Source of the DNA: Lactuca virosa
Taxonomy: Eukaryota > Streptophyta > Magnoliopsida > Asterales > Asteraceae
DNA: 64,000 bases
Reading direction: 5' to 3'
NCBI GenBank assembly: GCA_928212115.1
Contig: CAKMRJ010001112.1
Span: forward strand, 408,118,299-408,182,298
This document shows, piece after piece, positions 11,471-23,330 of the stretch. Position numbers and translations under genes: made by a program. The number at the start of each line of letters is the position of its first letter. Positions within the stretch are counted from its first letter, which is position 1. Under the pieces are notes generated by a model. That model was not told where the DNA came from and made no database searches. It was given only the letters and a program-made list of their open reading frames with translations.

Positions 11471-12066
11471 CAGTGTTGCAAAACTCAGCCTACTCGGCCG
11501 ATTACTCAGAATCGGCCCTCCACCGAGGCGAGTAATGTGAACTCGGCCAAAAAACTCGGATTAAGTCAAACTCGGTGAAAAATCGGTCAAACTCGGTCAA
11601 AAATCGGTCAAAATCACTCTAACTCGGGCCTACTCGGTATTACTCGGTCTTACTCGGGCCTACTCGGTCAAACTCGGCCAACTCGGTCAAACTCGGTCAA
11701 AGGGTCAAAATTGTCATAAAAAGAGAAAAAAATCAAGAATTTCAAGATTAATATGTATAATAAACTTAATGATTTATTATTTAACACACACATGTGATTA
11801 TTACTACATATATATCTTAAATTTTTAGTAATTATTCACTAAGTGAGACAATTATGTGTATTTCAATTTTTATGTATTCACATGTATCTAATTTTGTTAT
11901 ATATTTCAATCAAATTATGATTTTAACTTATGATTTTGACACATATAATTTTCCTAAAAATATTTCTACATGAGTCATCGAATCTGAGTACTCCCCGAGT
12001 ACTCCCGAGTACTCGCTACTCCCCAGTTGGCCGAGCAGGTACCGAGTAGCGAGTTCTACAACCTTT
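11471..12066. mobile_element. Non-autonomous hAT-like DNA transposon, 596 bp
   Basis: Flanked by a perfect 8-bp target duplication CTCGGTAT (11463-11470 and 12067-12074), the hAT superfamily length. The left end CAGTGTTGCAAAACTC pairs with the right end, whose reverse complement is AAAGGTTGTAGAACTC: imperfect terminal inverted repeats. The subterminal parts are packed with ACTCGG-type motifs in both directions. No transposase frame. The interrupted RT of A resumes in phase with its relatives after 12074, confirming an insertion. Confidence 0.85.
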
Positions 12067-12418
12067 CTCGGTATTAGGATCTATAGAGATAGATCCCAAA
12101 GACTCATTTTTTTGAGTTAGAGTACATACATTGACAAAATCTTAAAACGTTTTTCAATGGATAACTCGAAAACGAGGAATTATTCTCGTACTGCTTGGTA
12201 CCATTCTTTCTAAGACTGACAGCCCTAGTACTGAAGATGAGATCAAAAGAATGAAATGTATACTGTATGCTTCGGCAGTAGGTTCGATTATGTATGCAAT
12301 GACATGTACAAGGCCGGATGTAGCTTATGCTACTAGTATAACTAGTAGACATCAAGCTAATCCTAGCGAAAACCATTGGGTGGCTGTTAAGAACATACTT
12401 AAGTACTTAAGAAGAACT
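12067..12418 (+). pseudogene. pol: Copia pol of A, part 2 (RT C-terminus)
   Basis: Continuation of A's RT after the hAT-like insertion. The first part is frameshifted and stop-ridden; 12251-12418 gives YASAVGSIMYAMTCTRPDVA and NHWVAVKNILKYLRRT, the conserved copia segment leading to RNase H. The last five bases (GAACT) are the target duplication of element C. Confidence 0.85.
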
Positions 12419-13185
12419 TGTTGGGTTTTGAGCACTATAACACTCCTATGGTGCACATGCAACCCTAAATGCTTTGGATCTATGTTTTCTCTAATTATAC
12501 ATGCATATTTTCAGTTTTCCAAAGCATATATCCTAACTAGCATAAAAATTGTCAAATGAACAATATAACTGGTTAGATGGCTTACCTCTTAGACAAACTT
12601 GTAGTTCTTGACCTTTGAAAGCTTGAGCACCCCAAGTGTGATGCCTCTAATGGTTCACAAACACCAATATGCAAGAGGAGGCTTGAGAGAATAAGTTACT
12701 TGCACAAAATCAATATACACTTTCCAAGAATGTTGTTCAAACCGATTTTGGCTCTAGGGGGTTTATTTATAGTGTTGCAAATGCTAGGGTTACACCTTGT
12801 AAACCTTAATGACCTTTCATATTACTTAAGCTCCATGGCTTAACCTCCATGGACTATCCATGTTGGTTTAGCCCACCCAAATAACCATGGATCATTGGCC
12901 CACACTATTAGAATAATTAATTTACACAATCAGTCCCCATATATTTAATTAGTCTCTTTTGATCACAAAATTATATCCAAATTAATTCTTGATCAATACT
13001 AATTAAATAATATGATTTCATATTAATATATTATACTTGTAACATATTAATAAATCATAAATAACCTTATTCTCAAAGTTCCATCCTATCAAATTGCACT
13101 GGTGAAGGCAACCCAAAAGCACCATGCTACAATCGGTTCAAGTACATCCTAGTTATAGTTATGGGCTTAGACACCAAATCCAACA
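12419..13185 (-). repeat. 3' LTR of element C
   Basis: On the plus strand it begins TGTTGGGTTTTGAGC and ends CCAAATCCAACA. It matches 19400-20097 with scattered substitutions (about 95% over the first 380 bp by eye). Its partner lacks about 70 bp and a few smaller pieces found here. TATA-like TATAAATA on the minus strand at 12764-12771. The plus-strand bases after 13185 are the complement of the polypurine tract. Confidence 0.9.
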
Positions 13186-16100
13186 GTCTCCCACTTGGAT
13201 AAGTCTAATAACTATAGCTGCCAATGCGACTTCAGGATCCGACTTAGCAATCGTAAGCTTTCAAAAGCCACTGTCGAACTTTGACCTAGTCGGTGACGCG
13301 TCCTTCAGATAAGGGATCATATATTCCTCAGTTCTCAAGATATCTATGTGGACAAATACATGGAACATAGTCATACTTATTGTCCTGCAATTTGTTTCCC
13401 GATTTCCGATTCGTCTGACATAGAACATAACTGAGCACATCAATTTAGTTCTGACCGGGCCCGGCACATAGTCAAAACAGAATCATCGAGGGGCCCAAGA
13501 TATCGCTTTTAATCCTCTTAGGATAAAGGAACAGATAAACTTCGACATTATATGCTTGTACTAACTACTCATTAAGTCATGCACAACGATACGTTTTATA
13601 ACATCAAGTTACTGATGCATTTTTGTATCTTCAATGCACAACCAACTCGTAGTCAACAACTCATATATCTTAGTTTGAAGATTATATAATATTATCATTT
13701 CACAATCACTCGTGGTAAATTCCATGAAGTGATTCAGGTGAGCATGTGTTAATCCAATACTCAAATCTTATTTCAGGAGCACTCATGAATGGTGTAACAC
13801 ACGTTTGCTATGTCTAACGCCTTAGACAATCTACAAGCCAACTCATGACAATCTTCTTTCATACTTACTTCCAACGTATGATCGACTGTGGATAGTTTGA
13901 ATAATCTTGTTATTCGGGAAGTCAAAACATGCAAAGTGAAACACAAGAATAATACTAATCCTATATGGCCCCAAAACTTTTGAGTGTAAATAAAACACCT
14001 TTTATTTAATCACCATATTGATTACACATTACCCATTGTATATTTTTTAGATTTATCAACTAATACTTGAATTAAAACAATAGCTATCCCATGCTCCAAG
14101 CATGCACACTATGTTTACCTACGGTCCTTAGTTTGTGAAATAGATCAATTGTAAACATTTCCAACGATACTCATTTCACAATTCCAAATCCTTATCGTAA
14201 GTGTAAGAATAGCAAGTTCTTGCCACTTACTGTAATTTGTTAGATTCTAAACTTATATGCAGTGGTCCTTTTGTAATGACTATGTACACAAGTCACAGAG
14301 ACTTTTGTCAATTGCAAAACTTTCCATTAGAGATTATTACAAGACAATTCCATAGATCCGAAATCTCATATTCAAAGCACATTCCTTTGAACATCCTTCT
14401 TGCATAAAAGTTTCTAACTGTCTCATAGATTCTTGATATCCATCTCCCATTATGGAAACATTTCCATATTTTCCATATGAAAACTCATTGTTAATAGAAT
14501 CCTGTCTATTCATAATAATGTCAATATGGTCCATCCATTACTATACTTCCAACTATCCATAAGCAACCAATCTTTGGCGAACCTTGGATTGTTCTTAGGC
14601 ATTTGGAAAATCAGAACACACGGATATTATAGCATATGCAATCAATCCTATACCCGAAGCATATGGGATACGATTCATAATGTCTTACATAAAGACATGA
14701 TACTTGACCAATCTTTTGCTATGATATTTCCATATATAGAATTTCCAATGTTGATGCATTTCAACATGGTATTCATATAAATCCTTGACTAAATTTGATT
14801 AAAATCTCAATCTAAACTTTTAGTATTGAAATGAAGTATAAGTTCCTCTCCCTTAATTATAGCAAGACAACTTTTCAACCCTGCAGCTTTACGAATTGAA
14901 AACTTTGTTTTCTATAATTAACATTACTAACTTGCAACGCTTACCATAATAATTATGCTCCCACTAGCGTAACAATTATTTTGTTACTTGCATAACATTT
15001 ACGCTCCCACTAGCTGTGACATAAATCCAGAAAGCAGTTGGACTTCTAGAAATCAATACTTTATTGACTTTCTTACCAAAGTTCAGATTTCTGACACGAG
15101 ATGCTTCTATAAGCCTTTATCTAAGCTCACACACCTTTTTTAGAAAGCTCATATGTGTGTCTAAACAATTTTAGAACTTACAGCAATAAGTCTCAAATGT
15201 TTAGACATTTTGCCATTTCTCACAATTCGAAGTATGAAGAGGGATGTCGTAGTCATAATCGAATTTGAGATTGCAAATATCACAATTGCTAACTCTTTTA
15301 AAATCAACTTAGTGAAAGCGTTTCCTCACAATCATTTTCATGAATTGGAGAGAAACCTTATGACACTTAGATTTTATGGTGTATGTGTTCCAATCCATGT
15401 GAATTTGTCAAAACCATAATCGCAAGATAGGGTTAGTGACAAATCCAAACTCATATGGACCAAACTTGTTCAATCTTAATTTATTGCCACCTGGCAGCAC
15501 AAGGGTCTGCCATTGCTTCCAGGTTGTTATGCAAACAATTAAGAATTCATAGAACTTACATGTATAGTAAACTTTAACTGGAATGGCCACAAAAACAAGT
15601 ATATGTCAACACGATAGGTTACAAACCTCAAGTTGTGTGCTAGTGATTAACAATAAGTTTACTCTTGATTAGTTCTTGAAACTTTTCAAGACCTTTAAGA
15701 CTCCCACTGACCTCTTGACATATAAGATTCTCTTTGTCAAGAAACATTACTTGGCAAACAAATATTCAAGAATTAGTGCGATTTCTTATCAAGACAAACA
15801 CTTTTGACAATCGATCTTAGTTTATCTTTGTTTTATCTAAAACATAACAACTTACCAATTTCAAATATACAAGAGTAGAAAACATTTTACTCTACATTTG
15901 ATAAGTGTTATAAACCTTTCTTAAGATTATGTCACTCAATTTACAATCTTGGAGTATGACTCTAAGACCTGATTTTGGAACGAAGTATGTTTTATCTTAA
16001 TTGATTTAACTATTTCAACAATTCCTGATTCCTCTTCTCAGCTAAACAAATGCACTAAGGTGTCCTTAGAGAATCAAATTGTGATATGTTTTTTCATAAT

Positions 16101-16804
16101 CATTAAGATGATCATAAAACACGATACTCAAGTACTCTCCCATCTTTTCAGATTGGAGAAACTTTTATCTTTCTGCCGAATTTGATTCTTCTTATTCGTT
16201 CTGCTATACATTGAGAGTTTTCAATGACTCAGAATTATAATTAATCTTGTAAGCATAACCATATTTACTAACTTTAGTCAACCATAACGAATAGTCATAT
16301 CGTTCTTTGTGGTGGACCTCATCAGCGCACAACCAAGTGTACCCGATCCCCTAGTCCTTCACTTGACTCACATATACATGTGAACAAGGAATTAGTCTTA
16401 ATTTCCCAAAGACGAAAATTCTCATTCATCATACAAAACAAGTTGCATGATTCCAAGTTTCTATCCAATTGAAACTTTGGTGATGAGAATCTTTCCTTAT
16501 TTGGTAAATTTAGACACTACCACAAACGAAAGAATCAAATCCATATTGCTAAAAATACAAACATCAATTTTCACATATGCCATCGCAAGGAAATATAAAG
16601 AAGATAAAAAATCAAAATTTTATTTATTTATAAAAGGTGCGGAAAAAAAACTTTTCCTTACAATGCAATTACAAATGAAAAACAATGTTACTACATATTT
16701 CTAAGCAATTTATCATAACTCCTAAGCAGCAGCTCAAAAATCCGATCATCGAACCATGCGATTGAAATCCATCTCTTCACGATCAGACTCTGCATGCCCT
16801 TCCT
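13186..16804 (-). other. Decayed pol and 3' non-coding region of element C
   Basis: About 3.6 kb with no supportable open frame. The part next to the LTR (13186-13930) matches the 3' non-coding region of D, B and E, including CCCGATTTCCGATT. Further in are pol fossils: a piece resembling the RT segment with KASGS (14995-15052) and one resembling PYASAVGSIMYA (about 14630-14670), both on the minus strand. So this is eroded pol, not unrelated filler. Confidence 0.65.
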
Positions 16805-17567
16805 TTAAGATTCCTTTGATCCTACAAAACATCAAAAATGTAATCTTATAACATTATATATTAAGAATCTACAAACGGGAACTTAATAGAGTTAGATAGT
16901 GGACTTACCTGAAGTAGAACCATACAATTTGATTAAAATTCTCAGGTAGTCAGGGCAGCTTCGCTTCCAATGTCCCTTTTCTTGGCAATAGAAACAAGTG
17001 GACTCTTTGGCATTTGCACATGGAACTATCTCATAACTGGCTTTTCTCTTATGGTCAAATCTTTTGACCATAGCCAATTCCCTTCCCATAGGAGAAGGGA
17101 TCTTTTATGGACTATCTATGTCATTGCCTATGTCCATGTGGGAAGTAGATCTTCCAATCAAATTTGCTTGACCATTGCGCCAAATCATTGATGATTCAGC
17201 ATCAATAAGCAAATAGGTAAGATCAATAAGGGTCACGTCGTGGTCTGTCATATAGTAGTCTTTAACAAACTGACTATACGACTCAGGAACTGACTGAAGA
17301 ACCAAGTCAACAGCTAACTTCCTTGGGAAAATGACACCCAACATTCCCAGCTTGTCAATGTGTGACTTCATATCCAAGACATGTGCACACACAGACCTTC
17401 CATCTTGGTGCTTACTAGCCAATAGGGCTTGAGTGAGCTTGAACTTTTCAGGTCTTCGAACTTGTGGGTCAGTGAGAATAATTAGAGGAGGTGGAGGAAC
17501 TGAAGTATGATATTGTGGAATATCATCTTCATGTGGAAAGCTTTTTCCAAAAGATTCAGGTAGACAT
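16805..17567 (-). pseudogene. gag: Broken short Gag of element C, with candidate intron
   Basis: Sense is minus. The start is inferred at 17567 by comparison with B and E; a deletion there creates an early stop. The main frame (17105-17422) has SVCAHVLDMKSHIDKLGMLG and VPESYSQFVKDYYMTDHDV, typical of the second half of copia capsid. A second frame (16892-17089) has the zinc knuckle CFYCQEKGHWKRSC. A consensus GTAAGT...GTAG intron (16822-16908) follows the knuckle; without splicing the frame stops after GKSTI. The N-terminal capsid half seen in D is absent. Confidence 0.75.
16822..16908 (-). other. Candidate intron at the 3' end of gag, element C
   Basis: On the minus strand the donor is TCAG|GTAAGT and the acceptor TTTTGTAG|GATC, 87 nt, AT-rich. 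The same boundaries occur at the same place in B (24055-24140), and in weakened form in E (56352-56439). Confidence 0.6.
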
Positions 17568-18194
17568 CTACAAGGGAGAAATTCAAGTTAGTTGATTTAA
17601 GTCCTTAATATAACACCCAAAACGAAATATTAAGGCTAGGACCCAACACAATATTTTACAATTGCGAAGAGGGATGCCGTAATCCAATTGTAAAATATTT
17701 GAAGGTAGGTAAATGACGATTTACCAATTTCCACCATGAAAAACAAAATAAATTATTAAGTTTTAATTGGATTGAAATCCCTAGATCCTTTGAGATTCAT
17801 TGAACTTTTCAATGGCATGTTTAAATCTCGATTATGCCCTTCAAGTTTGTGACTGGGATGCCGAGGATCACAAACAAGGTGTGAATAACCATGCAAATTA
17901 ACTTGGCACACTCAATGTTACAAATCACCTAATCAATGTGTCGGTTAACCACACACGCTCCATTGATATATGATTAACATCAAGCTACCGTTTGCCATAC
18001 ATTTTCAGTCCCAGATTAGTGTGCCGGTTAACTACACACGCTCCACTAACGACTTAACAAGGTGCAAAGTGTAATTTCATAGATTAGCATCATTTTCATA
18101 TTTTTCTAAAGTAACTAAGATTGAGAATTTAATAAAAGTTTAGTTACTTTCTATTTATCATTATACTTTTAATAAGGGAGAATTAATATCCTAT

Positions 18195-18340
18195 CCTACC
18201 CGTTTGGATAACGACCTTCCACCAGTCAAGGAAGCGGTGGGTGTGAGTGGACACCCATTAAACCGCCATTTTATAGGCAGTAACATTATACCCCCTTATA
18301 GACCGGCTTCGTGAATGAGGCCTACTAACGGTACGACTGA
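18195..18340 (-). other. Conserved leader block with two adjacent hairpins (C)
   Basis: Sense-strand hairpin 1: ACUGCC, 8-nt loop UAUAAAAU, GGCGGU, pairing with one U-G wobble. Hairpin 2 on the plus strand: CCACC ... GGTGG around a loop containing TCAAGGAAG. The block also has the strongly conserved sense sequence CCTCATTCACGAAGCCGG. Counterparts: B 22580-22730, D 48955-49095, E 57755-57900. Confidence 0.65.
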
Positions 18341-18345
18341 CTTGT

Positions 18346-18347
<2 letters not shown>

Positions 18348-18399
<52 letters not shown>
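18348..18399. repeat. (AT)n microsatellite
   Basis: About 26 uninterrupted AT units in the leader of C; the equivalent place in D and E has only a short TATATATA run. Confidence 0.9.
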
Positions 18400-18400
<1 letters not shown>

Positions 18401-18585
18401 TTTTCATATAATAATAGTATAAGGGTTGAATTTTAACTTTTAAAACTATAGGGTTTGGAATTAAAGTTTCATTATTGAGACTTTACAAATTTCAAAACCT
18501 GAGGGAAAGTTTTGAAACTTGTCAAAACTCTTCATTTCTATAACTTATGAGTTAATGTTGGTTTTATGAAAAGACTCTCGATTTT

Positions 18586-18930
18586 CCATAACTTGAGGAC
18601 AAGTTATGGAGTTCATTAAAACATTTATGATAAGACTTTTCAAGTTCCAAAACTTGAGGACAAGTTATGGAACTCATTAAGGAACATTTAGATCAATTCT
18701 AACAAGGAAAATTACCATATAATTTTTTTAATCATGATCTAAACTAACTCATAAGGCAAAACAGTTTCAAATCAAATGATACAAGTAATTAGCATAACAT
18801 ATAAACTAACAACTATCATAAGAATTTTGACAACTATCTTTTGACGACTCTTAGAATTCATAACTTATGAGTTTAATGCAGTTTTAAAGATGAGACCTTT
18901 CATTTTCCATAACTTGAGGACAAGTTATGG
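18586..18930 (-). repeat. Hairpin array in leader of C (three copies)
   Basis: Copies at 18586-18609, 18647-18670 and 18907-18930. Two are perfect: arm CCATAACTTG, 4-nt loop AGGA (UCCU in sense RNA), arm CAAGTTATGG. The middle copy has one mismatch. Related hairpins lie in the leaders of B, D and E. Confidence 0.8.
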
Positions 18931-19399
18931 AGGTCATTAAAATTCATTTAGATTAATTTATCAACAACTAAAATTATCATATAATTCAAGATTGATCTAG
19001 CTAAACTCATAAACAAGATAATACCAAGTCAACAATTTGCAAGAAACTTTGTTTATCATATAAATCAACAATTATCTTAAAAACTTTGACAATTATCTTG
19101 TGACTGGATGTGCATAATCACTACCATATCATAAAAAAAATTTAATGATGTAAAACAGTTTCTAGTAGTGATTCCAATCCAATCTAGGCCAATAAAATTT
19201 CGAAAATCTGCAACCAAACCATGGACTCGACGAGTGCATGAAATGACTCGTTGAGTTGCCCTTGTTACTGAGTGGACTCGTCGAGTCATCCAGTGGACTC
19301 GTGAGTTCATCAGCCAGAGGCCAGAAATTCGAATTTTTCAACTTTGAAAAACAACAAGCATCAAGTATAATAGAAAACAATCCTATGCTCTGATACCAC

Positions 19400-20097
19400 T
19401 GTTGGGTTTTGAGCACTATAACACTCCTATGGTGCACATGCAACCCTAAATCTTTGGATCTATGTTTTCTCTAATTATACATGCATATTTGCAGTTTTAC
19501 AAAGCATATATCGTAACTAGCATACAAATTGTCAAATAAACAATACAACTAGTTAGATGACTTATCTCTTAGAATGACTTGTAGTTCTTGACATTTGAAA
19601 GCTTGAGCACCCCAAGTGTGATGCCTCTAATGGTTCACAAACACCAATATGCAAGAGGAGGCTGGAGTGAATAAGTTAGTTGCACAAAATCAATACACAC
19701 TTTCCAAGAATGTTGTTCAAACCGATTTTGGCTCTAGGGGGTTTATTTATAGTGTTGCAAATGCTAGGGTTACACCATGCTGGTTTAGCCCACCCAAATA
19801 ACCATGGATCATTGGCCCACACTATTCATTGATTTACACAATCAATCCCCATATATTTAATTAGTCTCTTTTGATCACAAAATTAATTCCTAATTAATTC
19901 TTGATCAATACTAATTAAATAATATGATTTCATATTAATCTATTTTACTTGTAATGTATTAATAAATCATAAATAACCTTATTCTCAAAAGTTCATCCTA
20001 TCAAATTGCACTGGTGAAGGCAACCCAAAAGGACCATGCTACAATCGGGTCAAGTACATCCCAGTTATATTTATGGGCTTAGACACCAAATCCAACA
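19400..20097 (-). repeat. 5' LTR of element C
   Basis: TGTTGGGTTTTGAGC to CCAAATCCAACA on the plus strand, followed by target duplication GAACT. GCTCTGATACCA just left of it is the complement of the Met-tRNA primer-binding site, one base from the LTR. Confidence 0.92.
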
Positions 20098-20633
20098 GAA
20101 CTAAAGATATTTTTCTGGTCTATGGAGGAGTTGAAGAAGAGCTCACTGTAAGATGTTACACTGACGCTGGTTTCAACACTGATCGAGATAACTCACGATC
20201 ACAATCGGGATATGTGTTCACACTTAATGGAGGAACCATTTCTTGGAAGAGTTCAAAGCAAGAAGTTGTTGCACTCTCTACAACAGAATCAGAGTACATA
20301 GCTGCGTGTGAAACGGCTCAAGAAGTTGATTGGATGAAGAAATTCATCAGTGATCTGAATGTTGTTCCAAGCATCAAAAATGCCATTGAGATGCTTTGTG
20401 ACAACACTGGTGCCATTGCTATCACAAAAGACCCGATGGTTACCAACAAGACTAGACACATTCAATGAAAATTCAATTTCATTCGTCAGGAATTAGAATT
20501 GGGAAATGTACGCATTGAAAAGATTCATACAGATGATAATCTAGCAAATCCGTTCACAAAGGCTCTACCTGAAAGCAAGTTTCAGAGTAATGCAAAAGGA
20601 ATCGGTCTACGATTAGCTAGTGATTGGATTTAA
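20098..20633 (+). pseudogene. pol: Copia pol of A, part 3 (RNase H)
   Basis: Resumes A's pol after element C. Motifs: YTDAGFNTDRDNSRSQSGYV, GGTISWKSSKQEVVALSTTE, SEYIAACETAQE, LCDNTGAIAITKDP, then KFNFIRQ and LANPFTKALPESKF, ending with TAA at 20631. One in-frame TGA at 20466 interrupts the HIQ-KFNFIRQ segment. This is an otherwise well-preserved copia RNase H C-terminus. The first five bases are the target duplication of C. Confidence 0.9.
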
Positions 20634-21428
20634 ATCTGTACTTGACTAATATCTGGATATTTAGAACTATGTATCAATAATATGTAATATCCTCTGAATA
20701 TGAGACATCACTTTTGTGTTGAATATTAGTGTGCTCTATATTAGCATGTTATTCAATCCTTGAATAATGTAATTATTCAAAATTTGTCCATAGTCAGTCA
20801 CAGTTACGGGAGCAACAGTGAATTAAGACAAATATAAATCGGCTTGGTTGATTTCAAGAGGTGAAATAGCAAAGTGTTGCATCCATATTCATATGTGCTT
20901 GTTAGAGAACAACAATTGGATATGACCCACATCAAGAATCACTTCATGGATCGATATCATAAGTGAATCTTGATCACAAGTAAATATCTTTATGTCTTTC
21001 AACTTAGATGCATATAAGAGAACTCAAGTATGGGGATTATTATACTTTGACATGGTTAAACGTTGTTCGTAACCGTGCAGTTATAAAACCCTTCGTGAGG
21101 TACATCATGAACTATATGAGAGTATGTATGTGGTCAAGATGAGATTTGTTCCTCTTATGTGTTGAGAGTTAGACATCTAAGGCGCCTTTCTTAAAAGTTG
21201 GATGTCAAATAAGAATGATCACGTTCTATGTCTCATATCCAACATGATGTCTGTAACAAAGAGAATATTGATACGCTTACCTTATACTTTAATTGTAGCT
21301 GGTGAGCTCCTGGAATTGGATGTTGATTGATGGCACCCCTTCGTGTGTTATTAGGGGCAGTAGCCCGTTGCTAGACGTCAGCTACTGTTTATGTCAGTCT
21401 TTAATTGAATCTTGTGCAAGTGGGAGAT
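20634..21428 (+). other. 3' non-coding region and polypurine tract of A
   Basis: About 790 bp with no supportable frame, ending in AAGTGGGAGAT (21418-21428), the purine tract that primes plus-strand cDNA synthesis, directly before the 3' LTR. Confidence 0.7.
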
Positions 21429-21527
21429 TGTTGGATCTATATACCCAATAATCATTATTAAGTGACATTGCTAATGACATATGATCCTATAGGGTCACAC
21501 CTTAATCAAGTTGGTACTTATTGAATA
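21429..21527 (+). repeat. 3' LTR of A, first ~99 bp only
   Basis: Matches 5895-5993 up to ACTTATTGAATA and then switches abruptly to the LTR tail of element B. The junction is uncertain by 2-3 bases. Confidence 0.85.
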
Positions 21528-21651
21528 ATGCTAGTTATAGGTTTCATGCATTGGATATTTTTTATTCCATGTATAACTAGAGAAAACTTAGATCCAAAGC
21601 ATTAGGGTTGTATGTGCACCATAGGGATGTTAGAGTACATAAAACCCAACA
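21528..21651 (+). repeat. 5' LTR remnant of B
   Basis: Matches the last ~124 bp of 27830-28599, ending AAAACCCAACA directly before the primer-binding site. Some 645 bp of LTR are missing on its left. Confidence 0.85.
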
Positions 21652-23330
21652 GTGGTATCAGATCCATGGGTTGTTTTCTGTTATATAGATGCATTAGTTA
21701 ATTTTCAAAGCTGAAAATTTTCAATTTTTGTTGTCTGACTGCTGGACTCGACGAGTCCCATGAGTGGAGTCGCCGAGTTGGATCATCTGGGGATGAACTC
21801 GTCAAGTCCATTCCCTGACTCGACGAGTTGGGTAATCTGTTGGCAGAATTTTTCGAGTTTTTGGCCTTTTTTGGATTAGGATCATTACCACAAACTGTTT
21901 TGGTTCATAAAATTTAATTTTGTTGGTATGGTAATGAGTATCCCCATCCAATAACATGACGATTGCCAAATTTTAAGATAATTAATTGATTTTGTGAAAA
22001 ACTAATTATTTGTAAAATTTGAATCATTTTGCTACAAGAGTTGAATTAGATCAATTTAGTAAAAGATAAAATGATATGATTATTTTATTAGTTTAAAGTT
22101 TGATCCAAATCTTTCTTGAAGAGTTTCATAACTTGTCCTCAAGTTATGGAACTTGAAAAGTCTCATTCATGAAACAAATTAACTCCTTAAGTTATGGAAT
22201 TCAAGAGTCTTGAAAGGTTACAAAACTTGCCATCAAGTTTAGGAATCTAAAAGGTTTTGAAGAGTTTAAAACTTGCCCTCAAGTTTTGGAATTTAGAATT
22301 TGATTAAAAGTTTTAATTGTGAAATATTAAATTCTAAACCTTTTGGCCTCATAACTTAAATTTAAACTTAAAAGTTTAATTATGGCTTTGTTGATAATTA
22401 ATTAAAAGATTAATTAAAAGAGTATTAATAAATCCATAATTATATGGTTTGAGTTTAAATAAATTAAAAGTCTAGTTTAATTAATAGATTAAACCACCTA
22501 GTATTTTAAAAGTATAAAATACACCCTTATACTATATAAAATTAAAAGTTTAATATATTATATATGTATAAGTAAAATGCCAGTCTTACCCTTAGTAGGC
22601 CTCATTCACGAAGCTGGTCTATAAGGGCTGTTTAAGGAAGCGGCCTGTGAAATGACCGTCATTGGGTATACACTCTTACCCACCGCACCCTTGACCAGTG
22701 GAGGGTCGTTAGCCGAACGTGTTTGATAGGACACTTAAATCCTCATTAAAAGTATAATGAAATACAAAGTAACTAAACACTTTATAAATTCCCAATCTTA
22801 GTTACTTGATGCTAACCCATGAAATTGCACATTGCACCTTATTGGTCAGTTAGTGGAGTGTGTGTGATTAACCGACACACTAATGTGCACAAATGAAGGA
22901 TGGAAATGGGTTTTTCGTAAATTATCATTGATCAATGGAGCGTGTGTGGTTAACCGGCACATTGATTAGGTGATTAATGTCATCGAGAGTACCAAACTAA
23001 TTTGCATGGTTATTCACACCTTGTTTGTGATCCTCAGTATCCCAGTCACAAACTTGAAGGGCATAATCGAGATTAAACATGCCATTGAAAAGTTTAATGA
23101 ATCTCAAAAGAATCTAGGAATTTCAATTCATTTAAAACCTAATATTCATTTTCGTTTTTCATGGTGGAAATTGGTAAATCATCATTTACCTACCTTCAAA
23201 TATTTTGCAATTGGATTACGACATCCCTCTTCCGAATTGCAGAATATTGTGTTGGATCCTAGCCTTAATATTACATTTTGGGTGTTATATTAAGGACTTT
23301 AATCAACTAACTTGAATTTCTCCCTTGTAG
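21652..23330 (+). other. Structured 5' leader of element B
   Basis: Holds the primer-binding site (21653-21662), ACTCGACGAGT palindromes (21745-21755, 21818-21828), hairpins (22127-22148 with arm CATAACTTG; 22223-22240; 22268-22287) and the conserved double-hairpin block (22580-22730). Open frames such as 22970-23293 lie in conserved non-coding sequence and have no recognisable product. Confidence 0.7.

Larger units (their letters stand above)
17568..19387 (-). other. Structured 5' leader of element C
   Basis: Region between primer-binding site and gag. In sense order (high to low coordinate): ACTCGACGAGT-type palindromes (19225-19235, 19275-19285), a hairpin array (18586-18930), an AT microsatellite, the conserved double-hairpin block (18195-18340), then further unassigned AT-rich sequence. 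The order is the same in B, D and E. Confidence 0.7.
12419..20097 (-). mobile_element. Gag-only Ty1/copia-derived element 'C' (non-autonomous)
   Basis: Bounded by a perfect 5-bp target duplication GAACT (12414-12418 and 20098-20102) inside A's pol. LTRs of 767 bp (12419-13185) and 698 bp (19400-20097), Met-tRNA primer-binding site at 19388-19398, and polypurine tract AAGTGGGAGAC next to the left LTR. The interior carries one broken gag-like gene and no pol reading frames. Same family as B and E; LTR and non-coding signals also match autonomous element D. Confidence 0.92.
5895..21527 (+). mobile_element. Ty1/copia element 'A' (degenerate), with nested hAT-like element and element C
   Basis: A starts with a TGTTGGATCTATA LTR (5895-6849), then primer-binding site, long leader, gag, protease, integrase, RT and RNase H in copia order. 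A polypurine tract (21418-21428) precedes a repeat of the same LTR start at 21429. Coding sequence is interrupted by insertions at 11471-12066 and 12419-20097. The 3' LTR survives only as ~99 bp before it runs into element B, so no target duplication can be checked. Confidence 0.9.

Noticed and set aside
18348..18399. AT repeat as an origin or structural element
   Set aside because: It is an ordinary dinucleotide expansion at a TATATA run also present in short form in the related leaders.
22970..23293. 107-codon open frame before gag in B
   Set aside because: It overlaps leader sequence conserved in C, D and E without a matching frame there.
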